From Schistosoma mansoni (taxonomy: Eukaryota > Platyhelminthes > Trematoda > Strigeidida > Schistosomatidae), in the NCBI RefSeq assembly GCF_000237925.1, contig NC_031495.1, positions 51,034,746 to 51,098,745 of the forward strand: 64,000 nt of DNA, in the 5' to 3' direction. The notes under the pieces were generated by a model. It was not told the DNA's origin and did not search any database. It saw only the letters and a list, made by a program, of their open reading frames with translations. Made by a program: the position numbers and the translations under genes. Positions 45,109 through 56,946 of this stretch are shown here, piece after piece. Within the stretch, counting starts at the first letter, position 1; each line of letters begins with the position of its first letter.

Positions 45109-46236
45109 ATGACTGGAAGATGCAACAAAAGCATTTGCCACCGCCCAGGATGTCGATATCCTGTTGATAGCGGCATGCAGTGCGATGAGTGCAAAGGTTG
45201 GTACCACGAAGTTTGCACAAATCTAACACCTGCAGCTTTCAAGCGGTTCAGTAAAAATGGGTGCGTATGGCTATGTCAACAGTGCTGTTTGGATGCAAAT
45301 AGCCTGTTAACCGAGGCCATCTCAATAGTAAATGCCGCAAAAAAGTGTCTCGGCAAGCGCGGTCGGGATACATCAGTCAGAACTCAATCTGTCGACACGC
45401 AGATTGACACAAGGCAGGCCCAAGTGAGTCCAAAAAATGCCGACCCACACTCTACAAAGGAGGAAGAACATCCTCCAAAGAGGTCTAACACAACCAGAAA
45501 CTCGCGCAAAAAAGTCTCTTCTGTCCCTCGTATCAAAAATGGTGCCCAGAAGGGAACTTCCGGAAACCGAAACCGCAAGGCTCGATCGGTTTCCAGCGCG
45601 AAAGATGAGTCAATCTCCCAAGTCGTCCTGAACTTTCCGGAATCCCACAGTACGCCTGACGCGACTGTGGTTACCACTCCAAAGAACGTTGGCGATTGGG
45701 TACGGGTCGTAAGAAAAAAACGCCAAAATGACGTAAAAGGAAATCATACCCCCACCAAAAGGGTCGACAAGCCGAGGTCTGATCACAACGACAGATCAGT
45801 CATTCTCCATAGAGTCAAGGAGAGTGACAGCTTAGAACCGAAAGCTCGTTTTGAGCATGACATTGTGTTGATAAAACAACTACTCAACCAAGTTATGCCC
45901 AAAAACATCCCCGGAGTCGCCTTGCTAAAGGTGTATAGACTAGGGAATCTAGCTCATCTGAAACCAAATCAGTCTAGACTACTCAAAGTCGTTTTCAAAT
46001 CCCCGAACGAACGCGACTTAATCTTAGAAAATGGACATAAATTAAAGGGTTCAGGAGTTTTTCTCCGTAAGGACTTATCGTTGGCGGACCGTGTTAAAAG
46101 ACGGGAAGCCGAAAAGGAACTACAGCTCAGATTAGACGCTGGCGAAAAAGACCTGAAAATAGTAAATTTTCGGGTTGTGAGGCTTCGACAGAGGATGATG
46201 CCGAAGCCACTCTGGGTGAAGCACGAGGCCACCTAA
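45109..46236 (+). CDS. LINE ORF1 protein with PHD finger
   Basis: 375 codons, intact. Residues about 8-62 form a PHD-type zinc finger: CHRPGC, MQCDECKGWYHEVCTNLT, VWLCQQCC. A long basic Ser/Thr/Lys-rich segment follows (about 90-215). Residues about 225-350 form a second conserved block: RSVILHRVKESDSLEP, KVYRLGNLAHLKPNQSRLLKV, RDLILENGHKLKGSGVFLRKD, similar to the RRM/CTD-like ORF1 folds of CR1 LINEs. Its role is probably RNA binding, with the PHD finger perhaps contacting histone tails; that last part is inference. The stop codon overlaps the open start of the ORF2 frame. Confidence 0.85.
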   Translation: MTGRCNKSICHRPGCRYPVDSGMQCDECKGWYHEVCTNLTPAAFKRFSKNGCVWLCQQCCLDANSLLTEAISIVNAAKKCLGKRGRDTSVRTQSVDTQIDTRQAQVSPKNADPHSTKEEEHPPKRSNTTRNSRKKVSSVPRIKNGAQKGTSGNRNRKARSVSSAKDESISQVVLNFPESHSTPDATVVTTPKNVGDWVRVVRKKRQNDVKGNHTPTKRVDKPRSDHNDRSVILHRVKESDSLEPKARFEHDIVLIKQLLNQVMPKNIPGVALLKVYRLGNLAHLKPNQSRLLKVVFKSPNERDLILENGHKLKGSGVFLRKDLSLADRVKRREAEKELQLRLDAGEKDLKIVNFRVVRLRQRMMPKPLWVKHEAT

Positions 46237-49032
46237 ATAGGCTTCGGATCTGTTATACTAACGCCCGGAGCTTATTAAATAAGCTACCGGAACTAGGTGT
46301 ACAAATTGACTCAACTAGGCCAGACATAATCCCAGTCACAGAAACATGGCTGACGCAGTCTATAGATAGTAGGGAACTTGATTTCGAGGGTTTTACATTA
46401 GTAAGGGCCGATAGAACACAAACGCGTAAAGGAGGGGGAGTAGCTCTATTCATTAGGAATGCTATTCCATTCACCATTATCGACAGTGTATCCCATGAGA
46501 GTGGGACGCATGAATTAGTTAGCTGCCGCCTGAAATGCAGGGGACAAGAGTTGCTGCTTAGTTTGATCTATCGCAGTCCAAGCTGTGAGGTAAACGAGGT
46601 CCTACTAAGCAGTCTCAACACTTTATCACGAAGTGATCGATGTCTAATCCTAGGGGACTTTAATGCACCCATGGTGGACTGGGGAAACCTGCGGACTGAA
46701 TCGTCAGCAAATTCCTTCGAACAGGAACTAGTTGATGCGGTAATCACATGTGCCCTAGTGCAACACGTGAAGGAAGCAACTAGGTACGACCCGGGTTCTG
46801 CATCATCCCTACTAGATCTTATATTGACTGATTATGAGGACGACGTTGCAAACCTGGATTACATGCCACCCCTAGGCAAAAGCGATCACGCAGTTTTAAG
46901 CTTTGACTTCCATATAACTGTCGATCACGAGTACGCTTCAGCTCAATCCAGACCTAACGTCTGGAAAGCAAACATACAAGACATCATGCACTCAGCATCA
47001 TCAGTAGATTGGAAAATAGACCCAGAGTCATCAATCAGAACGGCTTGGGACATATTCCGGAATTTATACTTAAAAGTTACCGCCCCCCACATCCCTTGGA
47101 CTACACCTAAGAGACCGAGAAACTCCCCACCGTGGTTCAGTAGGGAGGTTCGCATCCTTCTCCGTAAAAGAAGGAAAATGTGGGACAGATTTAGGTTACT
47201 GGGGACTGACGAGGCAAAATCTCAGTATCAAAAGGCTCGAAATACCTGTGCCTCAACCCTCCGTAAGGCCAGAAAGCTGTACGAAGAGAAAATCGTTAGG
47301 GAATCCATAGAATGCCCTAAACGCTTGTATTCGTATATAAACCAAAGGACAAAAAGAAGAAGAAATGTTCCTTCGCTATGAGGAGACAGTACTGCCTCAT
47401 CACTAGTGGAGGACGACTTTGGCAAAGCTCAAGTATTCTCTAAATACTTTAGCGATGTATACACCATAGAAACACCCTTCTCACCAGTCCATGAAAATCC
47501 CCCCACACAAGCACTGGACAGCGTAACCATTAAAGAACTCGATGTCTTTGGTCTGCTAGTTAAGCTTGACATAGGTAAATCCACTGGACCCGATGAACTG
47601 CATCCTAGGTTACTAAAGGAATTAGCTAACTTTGTTGCGAACCCTTTAAGTGTATGTTTTAATCTATCCATAACCCAGGGTCGTCTACCAAAAGACTGGA
47701 AGAACGCCATAGTAAGTCCAGTCTTCAAAACAGGTACAAAACATAAGCCTGAGAATTACCGACCAATTAGCCTAACTAGTGTGGTTGTTAAAATCTTAGA
47801 AAAGATTATTCGGAAGGAGCTGTTAAAGTATCTCGATGAAAACCGGCTCCTCTCCGAAAAGCAGCATGGTTTTAGAACAGGTTACTCTTGTCTCACAAAC
47901 TTATTAGTCGCTCGTGAAAGCTGGTGCGCTCTTAAGGACCAAAAATTACCTATAGACGTAGCTTACATCGATTTCAGCAAAGCTTTCGACAAATTTCCTC
48001 ACAACCGGCTATTATATAAGCTAAGGAATGTCGGGATTGGAGGCAATCTATTGATGTGGATAAGACTTCCTGGTTGGGCGTCAACAAAGAGTACGGGTGA
48101 ACTCCAAGTTGTCTAGCTGGGAAACTGTGCTTAGTGGAGTCCCCCAGGGTACAGTTTTGGGGCCAGTGTTATTCCTCCTGTACGTAAATTATCTCCCTCG
48201 TCTACTATCGTCATCGGTCTTACTCTATGCTGATGATGTCAAGATATGGAGAGCGATACAAAGCAAGGGCGATAGCTTAGAACTTCAAAATGACCTGGAG
48301 AGATTATCTGAATGGTCCCAAACCTGGCAATTGCCGATAAACACTTCCAAGTGTATTGTGATGCATATTGGCCACCAGGGTACAGATACATACACGATGA
48401 ATAACACTGAGTTACCTATTGTTCAGGCACACAATGACTTAGGCGTCATCGTTAGTCAAGACTTAAAGACTACTGCACACTGCCGTGCAATAGCCGCCAA
48501 AGGTTTTAGGACTTTATGGTCCATACGCAGGGCTTTTAGGCATCTTGACGCTAAAACGTTTCTGACTTTGTATACAGTGTTCGTACGCCCTAAACTTGAG
48601 TACTACATACAAGCAGCTAGCCCCTGCCTAAAAAAAGACAGTGAACTCTTGGAAAGGGTTCAGAGAACAGCAACTAGGCTGATTCCCGGAATAGCGAAGC
48701 TCCCGTATGGTACTAGACTGACCAAGCTAAACCTATTCCCGCTGTCATATAGAAGAATCAGAGGCGACTTGATTACAGTTTTCAAATTGCTTAATGACAA
48801 ATTTGCACCTGATATGCCCTCATTTTTCTTGTCTTCCAAAACAGAAAATCTACGAGGACACTCCAAAAAAGTTCACAAGCCCCGAACGAATTACTTGTCA
48901 GCTGACTACCGACTTTCCCATCGAATAATCAACGAGTGGAATTCATTACCTCAGCACGTGGTTGAGGCTCCATCCGTCGACTCCTTCAAGAGAAAGTTGG
49001 ATCAGCTGAGAGACCATCATCGCCAGGACTAA
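46200..49032 (+). CDS. LINE ORF2 (endonuclease-reverse transcriptase), broken twice
   Basis: AP-endonuclease at 46242-46930: LRICYTNARSLLNKL, ETWLTQSI, RKGGGVALFIR, LIYRSPS, LGDFNAPMVDW, SSLLDLILTDYEDDV, GKSDHAVLSFDF. Reverse transcriptase at 47560-48700: STGPDELHPRLLKELA, NYRPISLTSVVVKILE, KQHGFRTGYSC, YIDFSKAFDKFPH, SGVPQGTVLGPVLFLLYVNYLP, and the catalytic LLYADDVKIW. The C-terminal end is RLSHRIINEWNSLPQHVVEAPSVDSFKRKLD. One in-frame TGA at 47379-47381 and one frameshift at about 48065-48115 break it. The frame is open from about 46200, overlapping the last codons of ORF1. Confidence 0.87.
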
Positions 49033-51790
49033 CACAGGCCATCAAGCCTCCTGTCCTTTCCAAACTGAAACTGAAACTATTCTGTGGGCATCCCAACAAC
49101 ACTGAATGGGTTCTACCTGCTGAGTCATGTAACTTGCCATCAACACCTCGCACAACGGGTAGTATTCTTGAGCGTAACAAACCCTCTAACACGCACACTC
49201 ACAAAAACTATCAGAATGCTGATCACTCCACACACCCTCTAAAGCCTAAAACCACTAATTAGCATGGTAATTACAGGTTCCTCACCCCACACCATATGTA
49301 CATTCCCCAGGATCACAATTGTAATTACTCTCAGGATGAGAACTTTCCACACCACTCAGTACCAACCCACCACATGAAAACGGCCTCCATGTATAACAAC
49401 AGTTGTAACCACTTCCAGTTACGTGCAGCAGACCCCCCTCATGCTCACACTAGCTTAAATAGCTATAACAGAGGCTACGAGCTTAACCATGAAAACTATT
49501 TTACAAATAACAGTACAGTCAAACTGTACCAGATAATTTTGGAATAAGGCCCCTAGTGGCACGCTTGTTGAAGCATATAGCCCAAGTCATTTCAAACCAC
49601 GTGCATAACATAAACTCGCTTCCCCCGTACAGTTCGCATCAGAAAGTACTTCCACCCTTCCCTCTTGGATAAACTCCCCAAACAACTTCACTGGCTTATT
49701 TGATACATCCCCCAGTAACTCTAGCTATCAAAATACAGTGCTATTGAGAAACATTCAATTCCTCACTTCAAACCCGCGAGGGTCATGACACCTTTAATCG
49801 AGTTACTCTCACTCATTTTAACTTAGTAGGCCATTTGTTTAATATGTGACTTATCAACGCTAGGTCGATCTGCAACAAAAAGACTGATTTAGCTCTGTTT
49901 CCATATATCAACCATCACTTATAATGATATCTGAAGATGGACTAACAGTAATATTTCCGATCTAAGTATATCTCTTAATAACTACCTCCTATATGGAAGC
50001 GATAGATTGAAAGGACGAGGGGGAGGATGCCCTATTTACGCTCACTCTAGCTTAAACTCACTACTATGCGATATGCCTGAACTAAACAAACTGAAGGACT
50101 CGGAGTGGATTGTTTTGAAGCCATCAAATTCCATTATCTTACTGTTCGGCTGTGTCTACCGGCAACCTAAAGCGTCAATTGGTGAAATAGCAGTATTGTC
50201 AGATGTAATCACACAAGCTCCCTCCCATTCACAGACAAGCTCATTTGTTGTGACTTCAACATACCTGCAATTTCTTGGTTTCCAGTCAAGGCTCCGAAAC
50301 GTTGAATGTCTAGAACTACGACAGTGGACTCAATATGTCAGTAGCCCTACCAGACATCAAAATATCTTGGACTTAGTCTTTACCAGTGGCCTCACCCCCA
50401 ATACTGTGTACATTGGAAAGACGTTTCCAGGTAGTGATCATAACATTGTCGTATGTAGCGTTAATATAAAAAACACAACCGGTAGACGTAAAAATGTAAC
50501 CCTTCGTAGAAACTAGCGCAAGGTAGATTGGAATAATTTCCACAATTACCTAAGAAGCACTGACTGGGGGACTCTTTCCTGCAAACAATACCGACACACT
50601 AACCAATATATATTATCACAACATCGAACGTATCACCAACAAAATCGCACCTTTAGAGTACTGGAGACCTAAGTTTTCTAAAGGTCTGTATATACCGGTC
50701 GGTACACGAAGACGTCTGCAAAGATATTGTACTCGCTTACACAACTTTAATGACTTTTCCTCTTTAGCAACGATGACAGAAATACTTGCCCAGACAGATG
50801 CAATAAGTGCACAAAAAGCAGTCGAGCAGGAAAAACATGCTGTCGAACTTAGTAATAACTTCTCTGCACTCCCAAACTCTTTCAAAATAAACTTGAACGT
50901 TCTAAATCGACAGGAAATATATTTATTAAAAACAAACAAGTATACGAAGATCCTAAACTTGTTGCGGAACTATTTAGTGAACACTTTTGTTCCTCATTAA
51001 CGGGTAAAAAACCTTTAAATGATTCAGAACTTATCACAGCATCTGCCTATGAGATTACTAATGTAGACTTCAATGTACAAAATATCTCTAGGGCAATTAG
51101 TACATTGAAACACTCCTACACTGATGGACCAGATGGTTTCCGGCTAGCATGCTAAAGCGTAGAGGTGATGATTTGTGTGTTTTATTACTCAAACTATTTG
51201 CGATATCACTCTCCACAGCGTGTTACCCTACTGCCTGGAAAACTACACACATTATTCCCAAAATTAAAACAGGACCTGAAGCAAATGTTGAAAATTACCG
51301 ACCCATAAACATAACTTCAGTGGTGTCTAGAGTGATGAGAAAAGTAGTTAAGGCGGCGGTAGTCCAACATCCAATTACTAATAATCTCATCTTGGTCTCC
51401 CAAAATGAATTTCTTAGGTCCAGATCATGTGATACATGCCCAGTAGACTACATGAGTGATATAACTCTGAAACGAGACAATGGACTCCTTGTATCAGTCA
51501 TATATTTTTCGAGTTTAAGAAAGCTTTTGATAAGGTTCCACGCAAAAGGCTTCTAGTCAAACTACGATCCATCGGAATCAACAACCCACTCTATTCATGG
51601 TTTGTTTCATTCTTAAAGGGGCGTAAACAAATGGTAAAATACAATGACTGTTTCTCATTACCTAGACCAATAACTAGTGGCGTCATCCCCCTTTGAACGA
51701 ATCTTAAATGAGCTTGAGAAATACTAGCCAATCAGAAGACAGTTAGTAAAAATTAAAGGGGATACTGTTCTTTTACATGACTCAAACACT

Positions 51791-51947
51791 TGTAGTGACC
51801 GACCAGTCTCGATAAGAACACGATTGGAATAACAGAAACGATTATTATTATTGTAACCAATTGTACCAGAGATTGTTTTACTGTATTTGTTTAACTGTAT
51901 CCGTTTCACTTCTTATTCCATATACCGCCTGGTTTGGTTCGAGCTTG
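51791..51947 (+). repeat. 5' LTR of element A, left piece
   Basis: 157 bp matching the start of the 3' LTR (61842 onward) with about two differences. It stops at gagcttg, where element B begins. The last four bases (cttg) form element B's target duplication. Confidence 0.93.
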
Positions 51948-52269
51948 TGTAACGGAGTTGAAATTGCTATGTATGATATACTAATGCATTCTATTTTCTT
52001 TCTGTTGCAGGGCGACTAAACATAAACTCTTTGGAGGAAGAAGAACAAGCCCTATGTACACTAACCTTACAGGATGACTCATAAGACTACTTTGTAAACT
52101 GACTCTTCCCGCTGTACCCTCCCGCACCGCGCTTTTTGATTTTGAAATAAAGAGGCTTGTGATTCCCACTGTGTTCTCTCTTGGTGTGAAGTCCTCGTTT
52201 AACATTGTGTGCTGTGCTGTTTTTCAGATCTGTACTGCTGTTCTATAACTGCTGATTCCACGTGTTACA
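51948..52269 (+). repeat. 5' LTR of element B
   Basis: 322 bp, tgtaacggagttg to cgtgttaca, apparently identical to the 3' copy. It contains aataaag near 52148 and two polypyrimidine-AG stretches (tttctttctgttgcag and gctgtttttcag) that look like splice acceptors. Confidence 0.95.
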
Positions 52270-55200
52270 AGTGGTGATGGAGGTGTTCACTAAAAAACGC
52301 GATGAAAACCTGAACGAACCGCCGGTGATTCCAGTCAAGCCAACTACTGGCTCAGCTCCCCGTCAACCGCCACTCCTGGAAAACTCGTCAGACTATACAG
52401 TGTGGAAGTTCAAAGTTGTAGCATATCTTCGTAAAGTTCCAGCTTCGGAACAATTCGATTATCTGGTGTCCTACCTCAGTGACGAAGCTACCAAAAGAGC
52501 TATAGTTAACGGGTTTGCGGCGGACAATACTCTCGCTCAGAACTGGAAGATTCTCGATGATTGTTTTTCGACGCCGGTGGATCCCCAACAAGCAGCCATC
52601 CGATTTTTGTCACGACATCAAACACCCGGCGAGAATCCAATGGATTATTTTAATTCTTTGCAACAGATGGCTGTGCAAGCGTTTCCTTGTCTTGATGCCA
52701 CTGGAAGAGATGAATTGATCAAGTCTCGGTTCGTGGAAGGGTTACTATCCAGTTCCTTGAAGGAACACTGCCTACTAAACCCTCCAACAGACATAAATTC
52801 CTTAAAAAGAGTTACATTCCGGTTCATGGCAGCCGAGCAGCTTAAAAGCCCACTTGACATGCACCAGCCAACTGCGATGGCAGTAATGCAGCCCACAAAA
52901 GCGAGTCGCCCACTGAACCCTCAACGCATATCTAACGTTACCCGGTCTTCCCACTGGAACAGCAGTCGAAGACAGTTCAATCCCACTGAGAAGAAGTGGA
53001 GACCAACGAATAGTTATCATGGTCGTCAATCCGAATGCCCGTACTGTCGAAGGTTTGGCAAAAACGCAAAGAAATGTGGTCATAATCGTTTTGGTAACAC
53101 AAGTAAGCCGTACATTTTCCATTTATCTTCTTATGCTAACCATGTGCGTCCCATCACCATTAAGGCTAGAGTACAGGGTATCGATATCGAAGTTTTATTA
53201 GACACCGGAGCGTCAGTATCCCTAATTAAGAGCGAGTTTTTAGGAAGGCTTAATCGTAAAGTCTAACAGACGCGACACCCATCCACATTACTCACAGCTA
53301 GCGGAGACCCATTGAAAGTGAACTCTAAGGTATGGTTGGACCTAATGATAGATAGACATTCGTTCCGTCATGGGTTTTTAGTTTGCCCGACTTTGACTTG
53401 GGATATGATACTCGGAGTCGACTTCATGTTAGAACATAAAGCTTGTATATTTATGGACAGCTTGGAAGCTAAATTTGGAGAGACTAAAATACGCTTGCAC
53501 CATACTAACACGCCATTTAAAGTTGTGTCATATGTGGGAATCTCAGACCTGGTGCGACAAGTAAACGACAACCGAACACTAAAAGAGAAAGATCGACATG
53601 CAACGATTGCCGTGCTTCAACAGTTTAGTTCGGTATTCGAAGAGAGTATTTCCGGCAATCGCACGAGTACGGTGCAACACACCATTTGCACGGGGGACCA
53701 CAGACCACTTAGGCAACCGCCTCGTAGAGTGCCAGTACACTATCAACCACAACTGGATACGATGATAAAGGATATGCTTGACAAGAATATTATAGTACCG
53801 TCATCATCCCCCTGGGCATCACCTATCGTCCTGGTTAAAAAGAAAGATTCCTCTTTGCGTCTCTGCATAGACTATCGACGCCTTAACGCTATAACTAAGC
53901 GTGACTCTTTTCCTCTTCCGAGAATCGATGCTATATTAGACGCTTTGAGTGGCGCATGTTGGTTTTCAACGTTAGACCTAGCATCAGGGTACTGGCAAGT
54001 GGAAGTCAGACCACAAGATAGAAAGAAAACCGCATTTGTAGTGCCCAATGGGTTGTACGAATTCCAAGTAATGCCTTTCGGTCTAACGAATGCCCCAGCT
54101 ACCTTCCAAAGATTAATGCAAACAGTTTTACAAGATATAGTACCTCATAAATGTTTGATTTATCTCGATGACATTATTGTGTATGGTAGCACACCCGAGC
54201 AACATAATGCTAATCTGAAAGCAGTTCTCCATCGCCTTCAACAACACAACCTAAAAGTAAAACCGTCCAAATGCCGTCTGCTGCAGAAAGAAGTAGTTTT
54301 CTTAGGACATCGTATCACTGCAGATGGAGTAGGCACCGATAAAGAAAAGACACGTGTCATTGTTAATTGGCCACAGCCCAAATCACCTGAAGACGTTCGT
54401 AGCTTTCTTGGCCTAGCTTCTTACTACAGACGCTTTGTCCGTGATTTTGCATCGTTAGCAGCACCCTTACACCGTTTGACGCACAAAGGACGAAAATTTT
54501 TATGGACTACAGAATGTCAACAGGCGTTCGATGTTTTGAAGACACGACTGAGCTCTCCACCTATATTAGCCGTTCCGGATACCTCAGTAAGCGGGGGAGA
54601 ATTTATACTTGATACGGACGCCAGTTCCTCCGCTATTGGAGCAGTCCTATCACAAGTGACCCCAGATGGGCAAGAAAGAGTCATTGCGTACGCTAGCCGT
54701 CGACTGGATAAGAGCGAAACAAGATATTCGACAACGCGTCGAGAGATGTTAGCATTAGTAAAATTCTTACAACACTTCCGCCATTATTTACTAGGTAAAC
54801 CTTTCCGTGTACACACAGACCACCGCGCATTACAATGGCTCCGCTCCTTCCGCGAACCAGAGGGGCAAGTGGCACGCTGGCAAGAACGATTACAAGAGTT
54901 CGATTTCACGTGCGAGTACCGACCTGGAAGCCGACATACAAACGCAGACGCTCTTTCCCGCATACCTCAAACCGCAGGTACTGTTAATGCAGTTCTTAGC
55001 ACAGCCGTAGAGATCGATTGGCCTTCCCTGCAAGCAGCAGACCCAGACATGCAGATTATATATCAAAGACAGTTGCAGGGAAACCATAAACCATCCATGA
55101 AAGAGTTAAAGGATCAATCATTAACAACTCGCCGTATTTGCACTAAATGGAGTAATCTAAAATTATATGGTGACACGTTGTTCTTAATTAACGAAGCGAG

Positions 55201-56420
55201 ACAACCTCTATTGGTAGTACCACGGATAAAAGTCGAGAGCATTGTGGAGCAGGTGCACCGCGAACTAGGTCATGCAGGAGAACGAAGAACGGAATACGCG
55301 GTCCGCCAGCGCTTTTGGTGGCCATCCATGCATGAAGATGTAGTGCAAATTTGCAAAAATTGTAACACGTGCTACCGTTTCAAATCGCCTCGACAGACAT
55401 CTCGTGCACCGTTAACTCCCATGGTGACCACAGGACCACATCAGCGGGTGGGCATAGATATTATGGGACCATTAACAACAACAAAGAAAGGGAATCGCTA
55501 CATACTGGTTATGGTAGATTACTTTACTAAATGGTGCGAAGCAGTACCCCTTCCCCAGCAAGACGCTCTTACGGTCGCCCGAGCTTTCATCGATCATTGG
55601 GTTTCCCGTTGTGGCGCTCCCTTCTCACTTCATTCTGATCAAGGTCCAGCCTTTGAAAGTCGCCTCATCGCCGAGATATGCCAGCTTTTGGGAATCAGGA
55701 AGACACGAACCACTGCGTATCACCCAGAAGGTAACGGGCTTGTAGAAAGAACAAACAGAAGTATTAAAGCCATATTGCAAGCGTTTGTGAGCAGATCGTC
55801 GCAGGAGCCATGGGATGATGTCCTTCCTCAGTGTCTTTTAGCATATCGTACATCCGTACATGGCTCCACCGGGTTTTCACTCGCTATTTTATTATTTGGA
55901 CATGAATTACGTCTACCAGTGGAAATACAGACGCCCCTGCTGCCCTGCGAAGAACAAGAGCATGTACCGTACATACGTACTCTCCGTAACCGCTTGGCTG
56001 ATGCATACCGCTTGGTCAGCAGCAATTTGCGCAAAGCTAGTGAACATCAAAAGGACTTGTACGATCGTCGGGTGCACGGACCAGTGTATAAGGTCGGTGA
56101 TCGCGTTTGGCTACGTCGCCCCATGGCATCGTCAGGGAGTTGCAGTAAATTTCACCAGCCATGGCAAGGTCCCTTTGAAATCGTCCTCATCCGATCCCCC
56201 ACTACGTTCGTATTACGTAACTTGCAACGACCCCAGGATGACGTGATGACTGTACACTATAACCAAATAAAACCAGATAAGATGACAGTCTCTTCGGATA
56301 CTCAGTTCGCCAATCCACCGCCTGCCACTACGTTTTATGAGGTACCATCAGAAGGAGGGACAGCATATCCATGTCCGAGACCAGGCACTGAGGACAGTGC
56401 CTATTTAAGAGAGGGGGCGG

Positions 56421-56742
56421 TGTAACGGAGTTGAAATTGCTATGTATGATATACTAATGCATTCTATTTTCTTTCTGTTGCAGGGCGACTAAACATAAAC
56501 TCTTTGGAGGAAGAAGAACAAGCCCTATGTACACTAACCTTACAGGATGACTCATAAGACTACTTTGTAAACTGACTCTTCCCGCTGTACCCTCCCGCAC
56601 CGCGCTTTTTGATTTTGAAATAAAGAGGCTTGTGATTCCCACTGTGTTCTCTCTTGGTGTGAAGTCCTCGTTTAACATTGTGTGCTGTGCTGTTTTTCAG
56701 ATCTGTACTGCTGTTCTATAACTGCTGATTCCACGTGTTACA
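56421..56742 (+). repeat. 3' LTR of element B
   Basis: 322 bp, the direct repeat of 51948-52269, preceded by the purine tract agagggggcgg. By eye I find no difference from the 5' copy. Confidence 0.95.
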
Positions 56743-56746
56743 CTTG

Positions 56747-56946
56747 CTCACGCACTGCTTGTTCGCTTGTACTCTTTGGCACGTCTCGGTATTATTTCGA
56801 CACCACGAGATCGCCAATAAATATACTTGATCTGGACTAATAAAGCCTTCTGATTTACGGGCTATCAAGGGAACCAAGTCATATTTGTACGCGTAATCGA
56901 ATAGTAGTGGTGATCATAGTCCGCCCACGACTCGATATCCACTACA
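56747..56946 (+). repeat. 5' LTR of element A, right piece
   Basis: 200 bp that complete the LTR after element B and its cttg duplication (56743-56746). It holds aataaa signals near 56817 and 56839. It ends ccactaca, followed by the primer region. Confidence 0.93.

Larger units (their letters stand above)
44850..49076 (+). mobile_element. Near full-length Perere-type CR1 LINE with PHD-finger ORF1
   Basis: A 4.2 kb LINE with a short 5' UTR, an intact ORF1, and an ORF2 holding endonuclease, reverse transcriptase and C-terminal domain. It ends in a short tandem tail (ctgaaa twice) rather than poly-A, as is usual for CR1 elements. It sits inside the ORF1 of the LINE 43540-51690; the host LINE resumes at about 49080. 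I see no clear target duplication, also usual for CR1. It is the best preserved LINE in the window, with about two breaks in ORF2. Confidence 0.88.
43540..51690 (+). mobile_element. SR1/CR1-superfamily LINE, split by a nested LINE
   Basis: ORF1 pieces at 43587-43973 and 44041-44439 hold an RRM-like block (AVVYNLPDRTHPNKLRDICL, then WSLLFKFSCCNDAKKFIDSS). They continue in shifted frames to about 44843 and, past the nested LINE, at 49080-49545. ORF2 starts near 49855 with INARSICNKKTDLALF. It carries endonuclease blocks (GRGGGCPIYAHSSL, VYRQPKAS, ILDLVFTSGL, GSDHNIVV) and reverse transcriptase blocks to about 51690: DGPDGF, ENYRPINITSVVSRVMRK and ITSGV. The copy ends there, next to the Merlin element. 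Many frameshifts are present. It is a different family from the nested element, since its ORF1 has no PHD finger. Confidence 0.75.
51948..56742 (+). mobile_element. LTR element B: Gypsy, very young, nested in element A
   Basis: 4.8 kb, with 322-bp LTRs (51948-52269 and 56421-56742) that look identical, and the 4-bp duplication cttg (51944-51947 and 56743-56746). Gag starts at 52277, only seven bases past the LTR. Parts: capsid-like gag to about 53000; one zinc knuckle (CPYCRRFGKNAKKCGHN) near 53035; protease near 53195 (LLDTGASVSLI); reverse transcriptase about 53760-54300 (LRLCIDYRRLN, FGLTNAPATFQRL, YLDD near 54163); RNase H about 54600-54960; integrase about 55230-55800, with an HHCC zinc site (HRELGHAG...CKNCNTC) and NGLVERTNRS; C-terminal GDRVWLRRP near 56095. 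It looks nearly whole, with about one break, or a programmed frame change as the family uses. It is not CsRn1-type: its RT has YLDD and classical motifs, and its gag finger differs. Confidence 0.93.

Noticed and set aside
52018-56678. Identical 74-codon minus-strand frames at 51981-52205 and 56454-56678
   Set aside because: They are antisense reads of the two LTRs of element B, not a duplicated gene.
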